Shown here: positions 7,907 through 15,040 of the stretch, piece by piece | Layout: every line of letters starts with the position of its first letter | Position numbering within the stretch: the first letter of the stretch is position 1 | Assembly: GCA_938003885.1 (NCBI GenBank) | Contig: CALKWT010000218.1 | Location: forward strand, 1 to 15,963 | From: an uncultured Balneolaceae bacterium | Lineage (GTDB): Bacteria; Bacteroidota; Rhodothermia; Balneolales; Balneolaceae | Direction of reading: 5' to 3' | DNA length: 15,963 nucleotides | Position numbers and translations under genes: made by a program | The notes under the pieces: model-generated | Told to the model about the DNA's origin: nothing | What the model saw: only the letters and a program-made list of their open reading frames with translations | Databases searched by the model: none

Positions 7907-8038
7907 CATCCTCCGCATACCTTTCTTTCAGTATCTGGTTTGCGGAGAGATGAGGCACTCTTTTGAAAGCTGCCAAATAAACTAAAATCACACATATACA
8001 GGGACCCATCGCCGGGTGTTTCGGCAAAATAACCGAAA
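7906..8038 (+). promoter_or_regulatory. Structured RNA leader between rpsI and rpsB
   Basis: A long hairpin pairs TCATC (7906-7910) with GATGA (7949-7953) and CTCCGCA (7911-7917) with TGCGGAG (7941-7947), 12 bp interrupted only by A7948. An inner TAC/GTA stem (7918-7920 with 7931-7933) closes a ten-base pyrimidine-rich loop. Loop bases CTTTCA (7925-7930) are perfectly complementary to TGAAAG (7964-7969), allowing a pseudoknot. Further down lie ACCC/GGGT (8004-8007 with 8014-8017) and TTTCGG/CCGAAA (8019-8024 with 8033-8038). The position fits an autoregulatory leader of rpsB-tsf, as known for S2 in Gammaproteobacteria, but no known motif was matched. If a promoter lies within the stretch, the best I see is weak (TTTTGA 7961-7966, TAAAAT 7983-7988). 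Confidence 0.5.
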
Positions 8039-8090
8039 TTAGCGCTTGGGGGATGAACTGTATAGAGGAATAACTCAAAATAGTATCAAA

Positions 8091-9026
8091 ATGCCTAAAA
8101 CAGCTTCTATAGAAGAACTACTCAAATCAGGTGCCCACTTCGGCCACCTTACCCGTCGCTGGAATCCGAAGATGAAGAACTTCATCTTCATGGCCCGAAA
8201 CGGGATTCATATCATTGACCTCAAGAAAACAGAAAAATTTCTGCAAGAATCACTGGAAGAGGTCACCAAACTGGCCCGTGCAGGGAAGACCATTCTTTTT
8301 GTCGGTACTAAAAAGCAGGCTCAGGATATCATCAAGACGGAAGCGATCCGCTGCGGTATGCCTTACGTTACACACAGATGGTTAGGCGGTATGCTGACCA
8401 ACTTCAGCACCGTCCGAAAAAGCATCTCCCGGATGGAAGAGATCGAGCGGATGAAAAATGACGGCACCTTCGAGGAACTGACCAAGAAAGAGGGGCTGAT
8501 GCTGGAACGTGAGCAGGAAAAACTGGAGCAGACCCTGGGAGGGATTGCCAATATGACCCGGATTCCCGGTGCCATTTTCGTGGTAGATACCATTAAAGAG
8601 CACATCGCTATGAATGAAGCGATTAAACTCAATATCCCAATCGTTGCGATGGTGGATACCAACTCTGATCCCGATATTCCGGATTACATCATCCCTGCAA
8701 ATGACGATTCTGCCCGTACAATTCAGCTGATCACCTCCCTGGTTGCGGATGCCATTATTGAAGGTACCGCAGAGCACCAGGCCCTGAAGGAAGAGGAATT
8801 AATGGAACAGGCAGCCGAAGAGGCAAAGGTCTCTGCAGGCGACCCGAAAGAGTCGGATGAAGCCGCTGCAGTGACGAATGTCAGAAGACGGAAAAGAAGA
8901 CGCAAGAAGTCAGATGAGAGCGAATCTGAAACGGCAGAGGAGGAAAAACCTGAAAATGAATCCGGTGAGGATGCCGGAGATTCCGGTAAAGAGGAGAATA
9001 CCGGAAGTGAAAGTAACGAAAATTAA
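8091..9026 (+). CDS. rpsB: 30S ribosomal protein S2 with charged C-terminal tail
   Basis: S2 sits on the solvent side of the small subunit and joins late in assembly. The core is canonical: SIEELLKSGAHFGHLTRRWN (6-25), NGIHIIDLKKT (37-47), LFVGTKKQAQDII (69-81), RWLGGMLTNFSTV (96-108), GAIFVVDTIKEHIA (160-173), and IVAMVDTNSDPDIPDYIIPANDD (184-206). The start is ATG 8091; the frame extends up to TTG 8046, but those residues are not S2-like. At 311 residues it exceeds the common length (about 240). The extra part is an acidic helix, a cluster RRRKRRRKK (265-273), and then a Glu/Ser/Gly/Asn-rich acidic tail of about 38 residues. tsf follows after 31 nt, the conserved rpsB-tsf operon. No Shine-Dalgarno sequence at a usable distance. 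Confidence 0.97.
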   Translation: MPKTASIEELLKSGAHFGHLTRRWNPKMKNFIFMARNGIHIIDLKKTEKFLQESLEEVTKLARAGKTILFVGTKKQAQDIIKTEAIRCGMPYVTHRWLGGMLTNFSTVRKSISRMEEIERMKNDGTFEELTKKEGLMLEREQEKLEQTLGGIANMTRIPGAIFVVDTIKEHIAMNEAIKLNIPIVAMVDTNSDPDIPDYIIPANDDSARTIQLITSLVADAIIEGTAEHQALKEEELMEQAAEEAKVSAGDPKESDEAAAVTNVRRRKRRRKKSDESESETAEEEKPENESGEDAGDSGKEENTGSESNEN

Positions 9027-9057
9027 TTCTCTAACCATTTAACAGATTTATATAGCC

Positions 9058-9888
9058 ATGAGTATTAGTGCAAAAGATGTGATGAAGCTTCGCGAGGCCA
9101 CAGGTGCCGGTATGATGGACTGTAAAAAAGCACTTGCAGAAGCTGATGGAAACTTCGACAAGGCTGTCGAAATCCTTCGTAAAAAAGGCCAGCAAGTTTC
9201 CGAAAAAAGAGCTAACCGGGATGCAGATCAAGGGCTGGTTCTGATCGAGATCAGCGACGATTATAAAAAAGCGGCAGCCATCGAGTTGAATTGTGAAACC
9301 GATTTTGTTGCCAGAAACGAAGAGTTCAAAGCCCAGGGTGAGGCGTTTCTGAACGCAGCATTTGAAAACGAGATTGGGTCGGTAGCGGAGCTGAACCAGG
9401 CTGAAGTGGACGGGCTGACTGTTGAGAGCCATCTCGATTCCATGGTAGGAAAAATTGGTGAGAAGATAGAAATCAGCAAAGTTGTATTTATAAATACCAC
9501 AGGTTCACTCATCGACTATATTCACCCCGGAAATCAACTCGGAGTCATTGTTGAGTTCGAGGGTGAACTGACGGATGAAAACGTTGGACGGGATGTGGCC
9601 ATGCAGGTTGCTGCCATGAATCCACTGGCTGTAACCCGCGAAGGCGTCGATGCAAGCCTGGTGGAGAAAGAGCTCGAGATTGCGAAAGAGCAGCTCATCA
9701 ACGAAGGAAAGCCGGCAGAGATCGCTGAAAAAGCTGCTCAGGGCAAGATCCGCAGGTTCTATGAGGAACGGGTCCTGTTAGAGCAGAAGTATGTTAAAGA
9801 CAACGGACTCTCCGTCAAGGAGTTTCTGCAAAACAACAACGCACCTCTGGTGACCTCTTTTCACAGAATTCAGCTCGGTGAGAGCTAA
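9058..9888 (+). CDS. tsf: Translation elongation factor Ts
   Basis: EF-Ts is the nucleotide exchange factor that releases GDP from EF-Tu. The 276 residues are close to the standard size. The N-terminal UBA-like domain carries VMKLREATGAGMMDCKKAL (8-26), and the exchange motif TDFVARN (81-87), which contacts EF-Tu, is intact. The following core includes the characteristic VAAMNP segment, and the C-terminal helical module ends in PLVTSFHRIQLGES. It is co-transcribed with rpsB (31 nt apart) and ends in a clear intrinsic terminator 21 nt after the stop. There is no Shine-Dalgarno sequence before ATG 9058. Confidence 0.98.
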   Translation: MSISAKDVMKLREATGAGMMDCKKALAEADGNFDKAVEILRKKGQQVSEKRANRDADQGLVLIEISDDYKKAAAIELNCETDFVARNEEFKAQGEAFLNAAFENEIGSVAELNQAEVDGLTVESHLDSMVGKIGEKIEISKVVFINTTGSLIDYIHPGNQLGVIVEFEGELTDENVGRDVAMQVAAMNPLAVTREGVDASLVEKELEIAKEQLINEGKPAEIAEKAAQGKIRRFYEERVLLEQKYVKDNGLSVKEFLQNNNAPLVTSFHRIQLGES

Positions 9889-9909
9889 GTTTCCTTAGAG
9901 ACATTAAAA

Positions 9910-9939
9910 GCTGCCTGGTTTCCAGGTGGCTTTTTTTTT
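9910..9939 (+). terminator. Rho-independent terminator of rpsB-tsf
   Basis: GCTGCCTGG (9910-9918) pairs with CCAGGTGGC (9922-9930) as a 9-bp stem with two G-T pairs and a three-base loop, followed directly by nine T residues (9931-9939). It separates the rpsB-tsf transcript from pyrH. Confidence 0.85.
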
Positions 9940-9970
9940 GGTTAATTTTTCAACAGGCAACCTAATCTCA

Positions 9971-9999
9971 TTGGTTTGCTCCGAAATTGTCACTATTGT
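9971..9999 (+). promoter_or_regulatory. Weak candidate promoter of pyrH
   Basis: TTGGTT (9971-9976) and TATTGT (9994-9999) are 17 bases apart, matching consensus at 3 and 4 of 6 positions. A promoter is expected here because a strong terminator lies just upstream, but the match itself is modest. Confidence 0.3.
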
Positions 10000-10049
10000 A
10001 AGCTACATCACTGCATTCATCCAACATCAAATATTAAACCACACCTATT

Positions 10050-10775
10050 TTGTCGAATCATTATAAGCGTATTCTTTTAAAACTGAGCGGAGAAGCACTC
10101 CTTGGTAAACAAGGACACGGCATCGATGCTGAAATGCTGGAACACTACTCCAATGAGATCAAAGATGTAAAAGAAGCGGGATTTGAAATCTCAGTGGTCA
10201 TCGGCGGCGGAAATATCTTCCGCGGTGTACGGGGGGCCACAGAAGGCATGGACCGTGTACAGGGAGATTACATGGGGATGCTGGCCACCATGATCAACAG
10301 TATGGCCCTGCAGGATGCACTGGAAAGAAAAGATATTCACACACGCCTGATGAGTGCCATCCGAATGGAAGAGATTGCGGAACCCTATATACGAAGACGC
10401 GCCATTCGTCATCTGGAAAAGGGACGGGTCGTTCTTTTCGGATCGGGAACAGGCAACCCCTATTTTACTACCGACACAGCCGCTTCCCTGCGTGCCATTG
10501 AGATTGAAGCCGACGTGATTTTAAAAGGCACCAAAGTAGACGGTATCTATGATAAAGACCCGGAAACACATGATGATGCCGTCAAATTTAACAAGATCAC
10601 CGGCGATGAAGTCCTGAAACGCCAGCTGAATGTCATGGATCTGACAGCTTTCACACTCTGCCGCGACAACCGGACCCCTTTTATTGTTTTTGACGTGAAT
10701 AAAAAAGGGAACCTTCTCAAGGTTCTGAATAATAACCTCTCTGTCGGCACCCGTGTCATTTGGGATGAGGAGTGA
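10050..10775 (+). CDS. pyrH: Uridylate (UMP) kinase
   Basis: PyrH phosphorylates UMP to UDP in pyrimidine synthesis. It is a hexameric amino-acid-kinase-fold enzyme, usually activated by GTP and inhibited by UTP. The 241 residues show the N-terminal KLSGEALLG (11-19), the glycine loop IGGGNIFRG (51-59), GDYMGMLATMIN (72-83), the UMP-binding GTGNPYFTTDTAA (133-145) and the nucleotide loop TKVDGIYDKDP (161-171). The start is TTG 10050: an in-frame TAA at 10035 excludes any longer form, and no ATG occurs before the conserved KLSGE. There is no Shine-Dalgarno sequence. The pyrH-frr neighbourhood is conserved across bacteria, although here a promoter appears between the two. Confidence 0.98.
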   Translation: MSNHYKRILLKLSGEALLGKQGHGIDAEMLEHYSNEIKDVKEAGFEISVVIGGGNIFRGVRGATEGMDRVQGDYMGMLATMINSMALQDALERKDIHTRLMSAIRMEEIAEPYIRRRAIRHLEKGRVVLFGSGTGNPYFTTDTAASLRAIEIEADVILKGTKVDGIYDKDPETHDDAVKFNKITGDEVLKRQLNVMDLTAFTLCRDNRTPFIVFDVNKKGNLLKVLNNNLSVGTRVIWDEE

Positions 10776-10808
10776 TAGAAGACAGGTTTCAGAAGCCGAT
10801 CTAAAATG

Positions 10809-10837
10809 TTGTCATGCAATAGGCAGTATACTATATT
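10809..10837 (+). promoter_or_regulatory. Near-consensus sigma-70-type promoter of frr
   Basis: TTGTCA (10809-10814) and TATATT (10832-10837) are separated by exactly 17 bases, each one mismatch from consensus. This is the best promoter in the window. Transcription would begin near 10844, about 45 bases before frr. Confidence 0.6.
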
Positions 10838-10888
10838 AGGAAGTTATAACCGGATCTTTTTTGAAATCATAAATTAATTAAAACAATT

Positions 10889-11458
10889 ATGATACCTGAG
10901 GAACTTCAACTTATTATTGACGATGCAAAAGAGAAAATGAAGGAGGCTGTCTCTTTTTGTAAATCGGAGTTTACATATATCCGCGCCGGAAAGGCGACAC
11001 CAACCCTTCTGGATGGCATCAAAATTGATTATTATGGCTCTTTGACTCCATTGAACCAGCTGGCAACCGTTACCGCACCGGAACCCAGAATGCTGGTGGT
11101 GCAACCGTATGACAGAAGTTCGATCGAATCGATTGAGAAAGCAATTATGGCATCCAATCTGGGGCTCAATCCGAATAATGACGGGATGCTGATCCGGATT
11201 CCGCTGCCGATGCTATCGGAAGAGCGACGAAAGGAGTTGGTAAAACACGCCAAGGAAGTAGCCGAAAAGGCCAGAGTCAGTATTCGGAACAGCCGAAGGG
11301 AAGCCAACGATGAAATTAAGGCCACTGTTCAAAATGAATCTCTTCCTGAAGATAGCCGCTATGCAGCAGAGGAAGTGGTTCAAAAGCATACCGATGCCCA
11401 CATCAAGCAGATTGAAGAGCTTCTGGTAGTGAAAGAGGAAGATATCATGACCGTCTGA
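10889..11458 (+). CDS. frr: Ribosome recycling factor
   Basis: RRF, with EF-G, splits the post-termination ribosome so that subunits can be reused. The 189 residues match the usual length (about 185). The helical domain I opens with LQLIIDDAKEKMKEAV and contains the FTYIRAGKATPTLLDGI stretch. Domain II follows (YYGSLTPLNQLATVTAPEPR, then VVQPYDRSSI). The return helices hold NPNNDGMLIRIPLPMLSEERRKELV and ARVSIRNSRREAND. Start ATG 10889 is preceded by an A/T-rich stretch with no Shine-Dalgarno sequence. It can be read from its own promoter as well as from pyrH, since I see no terminator between them. Confidence 0.98.
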   Translation: MIPEELQLIIDDAKEKMKEAVSFCKSEFTYIRAGKATPTLLDGIKIDYYGSLTPLNQLATVTAPEPRMLVVQPYDRSSIESIEKAIMASNLGLNPNNDGMLIRIPLPMLSEERRKELVKHAKEVAEKARVSIRNSRREANDEIKATVQNESLPEDSRYAAEEVVQKHTDAHIKQIEELLVVKEEDIMTV

Positions 11459-11513
11459 GGTACGTGTACTGCTGCCGCAGCTCTATTCACATCTACATCA
11501 ACTACATTTGTAA

Positions 11514-14500
11514 ATGTACATATCCGATCTTCACCTGCACGGCTTCAAGAGTTTTGCACATAAAACACATGTAAAGTTTGATAACGGGATTACAGCAATT
11601 GTAGGGCCCAATGGGTGTGGTAAGTCTAATATTGTAGATGCACTTCGGTGGGTATTGGGGGAACAGCGCCCTTCCCTGCTACGCTCCAGCTCTATGAGCA
11701 ATGTGATCTTTAACGGTACAGCCAAGAGAAAAGCTCTCGGGATGGCCGACGTCTCTCTTACGTTTGTGAATGACAAGGGCATCTTGCCGGTTGAGTACAG
11801 TGAACTGACCATCACCCGTAGGTTGTACCGGTCGGGGGAGAGTGAGTATCTGATCAATAACACACCCTGTCGGCTCAAAGATATCATGGAGCTCTTCATG
11901 GATACGGGGATGAGTTCAGACGCCTATTCAGTTATTGAGCTGAAAATGGTAGAAGAGATTCTGAATGACCGCAACAACGACAGAAGAAAGCTTTTTGAAG
12001 AAGCTGCCGGAATCACAAAATTCAAGGAGAGACGAAAACAGACGATCCGTAAACTGGATGAAACGCTGAAAGATATGCAGCGGCTTGAGGATATATTGGT
12101 TGAGATCCGAAAGAAAGTCCGTTCTCTGGAACTACAGGCAGAGAAAGCTGTCAAAGCCAAAAACCTGAATCACCAGCTGGAAAATCTGGACAAGGCGTAT
12201 AACCGGGCTGAGTTCTACAAAATTGAAGAGGAATTGAAACCTCTGAAAGAAAGAATTGCCAATGCGGAGAGAGAGAAGCAGCAATTTTCGAAAAGAACAG
12301 CAGATCTGGAGCGACTTGAAGAGCAGGCGAGAAACCGCCTGATCGAAAAAGAGAGACTGGAAGCGGAGGCGAAAAAAAGAGTTTCACAGATCTATTCTTC
12401 GATCCGGGATCTGGAAACATCCCTGAAAATTACCAAGGAGAAGATCAACAACGAACATCAGGTTGTTCGCCAGCATCAGCGGGATATTGAGCAGAGCAAC
12501 GTCGACTTGAAAGAGCTTCACAATCTGAAGGAATCAGCTTCCAGGCAGCTGGAAGGCCTTTTCTTCGAACAAAAACAGTCTGAAACTTCTCTCGTATCTT
12601 CCAAGGAGACATTTTCTGAGGTTCAGCAAAATTATTCTAAGGTGCGGCATGATCTGTATGAACTTGAAATTTCGATCAGCAAGGTAAATCAGAAATTAAC
12701 GGCTCTCCAATCCAACCGCATCAAACTCGAATCGAGACTTGAAAACAGTGAACATGATGCTTTGAGAATATCGAGGGATATCGAAAATTTCGAAGATGAA
12801 ATTCTGAATGCAAAAGGTGAGCTGAATTTACTTAAAGACAAGGCGGAATCGGTAGAAAAACAGCTCGGGGAAAAGGAGTCGGAACTGGAAGCTGCAACCC
12901 GTAAAAAGAGCGAGCTCGAGAATCTTCGGGAAGAGATCCGGGAAGAGATCCGGAAAGTCAAAAGCCGAAGAGATGCTGTAAATTCTGAGATCAGCCTGAT
13001 GGAGAGTCTTGCAGAAAATAGTGCTGTCCTCCCCTCCTCAGTAGAGTTCCTCAAACACAACTTCACGGATAAGCTTCTCACTGTAGGGGATATTCTGCAA
13101 ACATCAGAAGAGCTGGCTCCCGCTCTGGAAGCTGCTCTGGGGGATGCCATTCACTATTTGGTCGTCGATAGTCTCGAGACGGCCAAAGAAGCAGCTGATC
13201 TTCTGAAAAGTGAAAAGAAAGGGAGGGCAACTTTTATCCCTCTTCGGGATCTGCCTGAGACCAGTGAGAGAGCCCACTCGTCGCTGGCGGACCGGACAAC
13301 CTGCGAGTCGCTTTATGAACCGGTAAGAGATCTTTTGTTAGGCAATATCGCTCTCTGCAACGATCTGGATCATGGACGCTCCCTCCTCTCTGATCAGATC
13401 TCCTCGGCCGTTACGCTGGAGGGGGACCTGATCACCGCACACCATTTTTACAAATGCGGCAGTCGAAATAAACATTCCGGAATTCGTCTGGGCCTGAAGG
13501 ATAAACTGAATCGACTTTCTGGTACTCTCTCGGAGTTAAATCGTTCTGTTGAACAGAGCGAGCAGCGGCTGGACGAGGTGCAACAGAAGCTCGAAGAATT
13601 GAGCCTCAACAAGATCCAGCAATCCATTCGGGAGCTACAGAACCAGCGCCGCAAGCAGGATCAGGAGATGAGCCGGTATCAGTCAGGAATTCAGGTCTAT
13701 GAAAAGAATATCTTTGACCTGAAAAACCGTAAGGAGTCCCTGAGCAGTAACCGTGATAAGGATGCAGGAGATCTGGAAGAGCTGCAACCCTTGCAAAAAG
13801 AGTATCAGAACGAGCTCACTTCGCTCGGCAAGCGTCAGGAAGAGCTGAAGAGCACACTTCAAAAACTGGAGGACGAGCGGGCGATCGCACAGAACCGATA
13901 CAATGATGCCCGGCTTAAACATCAGGATATTGAAAATAAAACAGGAAATATCTCAAAAGAGATCGAGAGAGCGGAAGCGGGAATTGCCAATATCCGGACG
14001 AGGCTTACGTCCAGGGAAAATCTGATGCAGCAGAGTAACCGAAAGATCATCGAATATAGTGAAGCTGTAGAAGAGAGTAAAGAGCAGCTGACTCAGCTCC
14101 GCTCACACAAGGAGAAGGCCGATGAGAAGCTGGCCGTGGCAGAAAATGAAACCAGCCGGCAGCGTGGTGAGATTAATGAGATGGAGAGTGAACTCCGGAC
14201 TCTCCGGAAAAACAGCGGGGTCAACCTGGAACTGGTTCACCATCTGACCATGGCTAAGGAGAAGTTTGAAATGCAAGTTCAGGCTCTCAGTGACCATATT
14301 TGGGAAACATATGGCGTCTTAATAGATACGATTGAAGAAGAGCTGCCCGAAGAGATGACGACCAAAGAGGCCAAGCAGCAGGTTTCTGTCTTGAAACAAA
14401 AGTTGCAGCGGATCGGAGATGTAAACCCTTTGGCCATTCAGGAGTTTGAGGAAGAGAAGGAACGTCTCGATTTTTATGAATCACAAATTGAAGATCTGCT

Positions 14501-15029
14501 TCTTTCGGAAAAGAAATTAAGACAGACCATCGATGAAATAAACACCACTGCTACCAAACGGTTTAATGAAACCTTTGAACAGATCCGTGCGAATTTCAAA
14601 AATGTCTTCAACACCCTTTTTCATGAGGATGATTACTGCGACTTGTTGATTGAACAAGATGCAGAAGATCCGTTAGATGCCAAAATAGACATCCGGGCTA
14701 ACCCAAAAGGAAAACGGCCCTCCAGTATAAATCAGCTCTCGGGGGGCGAGAAAACTTTGACCGCCATTGCACTTCTCTTTGCGATCTATCTGGTCAAGCC
14801 CTCCCCCTTTTGTGTACTGGACGAAGTTGACGCACCTCTCGATGACGCAAACATTGAGCGATTTTCACAGATGATCCGGAAATTCAGTGAGGATACTCAG
14901 TTTATCATCATCACCCACAACAAGAAGACGATGTCCAAGGCGGAGATGATGTATGGTGTGACGATGCCGGAAACGGGGGTCAGCCGCCTGGTAGGAGTAA
15001 AAATGGATGAGGTGGGCGAAGAGGCCTGA
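11514..15029 (+). CDS. smc: Chromosome segregation protein SMC
   Basis: SMC is the condensin ATPase that, with ScpA and ScpB, extrudes DNA loops and organises new origins. At 1171 residues it is full length. The head starts with LHGFKSFA and Walker A GPNGCGKS (31-38), followed by ALRWVLGEQ. Two long coiled-coil arms (about 165-500 and 665-1010) flank a hinge at about 505-660 (VEFLKHNFTDKLLTVGDIL onward). The C-terminal head has the signature INQLSGGEKTL (1062-1072), Walker B FCVLDEVDAPL (1089-1099) with catalytic Glu1094, the D-loop to Asn1103, and switch His1125. Start ATG 11514 is 55 bases after frr, with no Shine-Dalgarno sequence. No terminator is visible after frr, so co-transcription is plausible. 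scpA and scpB are not in the window. A 12-bp tandem duplication lies in the first arm. Confidence 0.97.
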   Translation: MYISDLHLHGFKSFAHKTHVKFDNGITAIVGPNGCGKSNIVDALRWVLGEQRPSLLRSSSMSNVIFNGTAKRKALGMADVSLTFVNDKGILPVEYSELTITRRLYRSGESEYLINNTPCRLKDIMELFMDTGMSSDAYSVIELKMVEEILNDRNNDRRKLFEEAAGITKFKERRKQTIRKLDETLKDMQRLEDILVEIRKKVRSLELQAEKAVKAKNLNHQLENLDKAYNRAEFYKIEEELKPLKERIANAEREKQQFSKRTADLERLEEQARNRLIEKERLEAEAKKRVSQIYSSIRDLETSLKITKEKINNEHQVVRQHQRDIEQSNVDLKELHNLKESASRQLEGLFFEQKQSETSLVSSKETFSEVQQNYSKVRHDLYELEISISKVNQKLTALQSNRIKLESRLENSEHDALRISRDIENFEDEILNAKGELNLLKDKAESVEKQLGEKESELEAATRKKSELENLREEIREEIRKVKSRRDAVNSEISLMESLAENSAVLPSSVEFLKHNFTDKLLTVGDILQTSEELAPALEAALGDAIHYLVVDSLETAKEAADLLKSEKKGRATFIPLRDLPETSERAHSSLADRTTCESLYEPVRDLLLGNIALCNDLDHGRSLLSDQISSAVTLEGDLITAHHFYKCGSRNKHSGIRLGLKDKLNRLSGTLSELNRSVEQSEQRLDEVQQKLEELSLNKIQQSIRELQNQRRKQDQEMSRYQSGIQVYEKNIFDLKNRKESLSSNRDKDAGDLEELQPLQKEYQNELTSLGKRQEELKSTLQKLEDERAIAQNRYNDARLKHQDIENKTGNISKEIERAEAGIANIRTRLTSRENLMQQSNRKIIEYSEAVEESKEQLTQLRSHKEKADEKLAVAENETSRQRGEINEMESELRTLRKNSGVNLELVHHLTMAKEKFEMQVQALSDHIWETYGVLIDTIEEELPEEMTTKEAKQQVSVLKQKLQRIGDVNPLAIQEFEEEKERLDFYESQIEDLLLSEKKLRQTIDEINTTATKRFNETFEQIRANFKNVFNTLFHEDDYCDLLIEQDAEDPLDAKIDIRANPKGKRPSSINQLSGGEKTLTAIALLFAIYLVKPSPFCVLDEVDAPLDDANIERFSQMIRKFSEDTQFIIITHNKKTMSKAEMMYGVTMPETGVSRLVGVKMDEVGEEA
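12927..12950 (+). repeat. 12-bp tandem duplication inside smc
   Basis: CGGGAAGAGATC occurs twice in immediate succession, followed by another CGG. It encodes REEIREEIR (472-480). The frame is kept. Four added residues do not equal a heptad, so the coiled coil must absorb a stutter here. Confidence 0.85.
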
Positions 15030-15040
15030 TGTATCCTCCT

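Noticed and set aside
8046..8090. Fifteen-residue N-terminal extension of S2 from TTG 8046
   Set aside because: The added residues do not resemble S2 and the normal family start matches ATG 8091.
11471..11482. GCTGCCGCAGC palindrome between frr and smc
   Set aside because: Its one-base centre leaves no proper loop and no T-run follows, so it is not a terminator.
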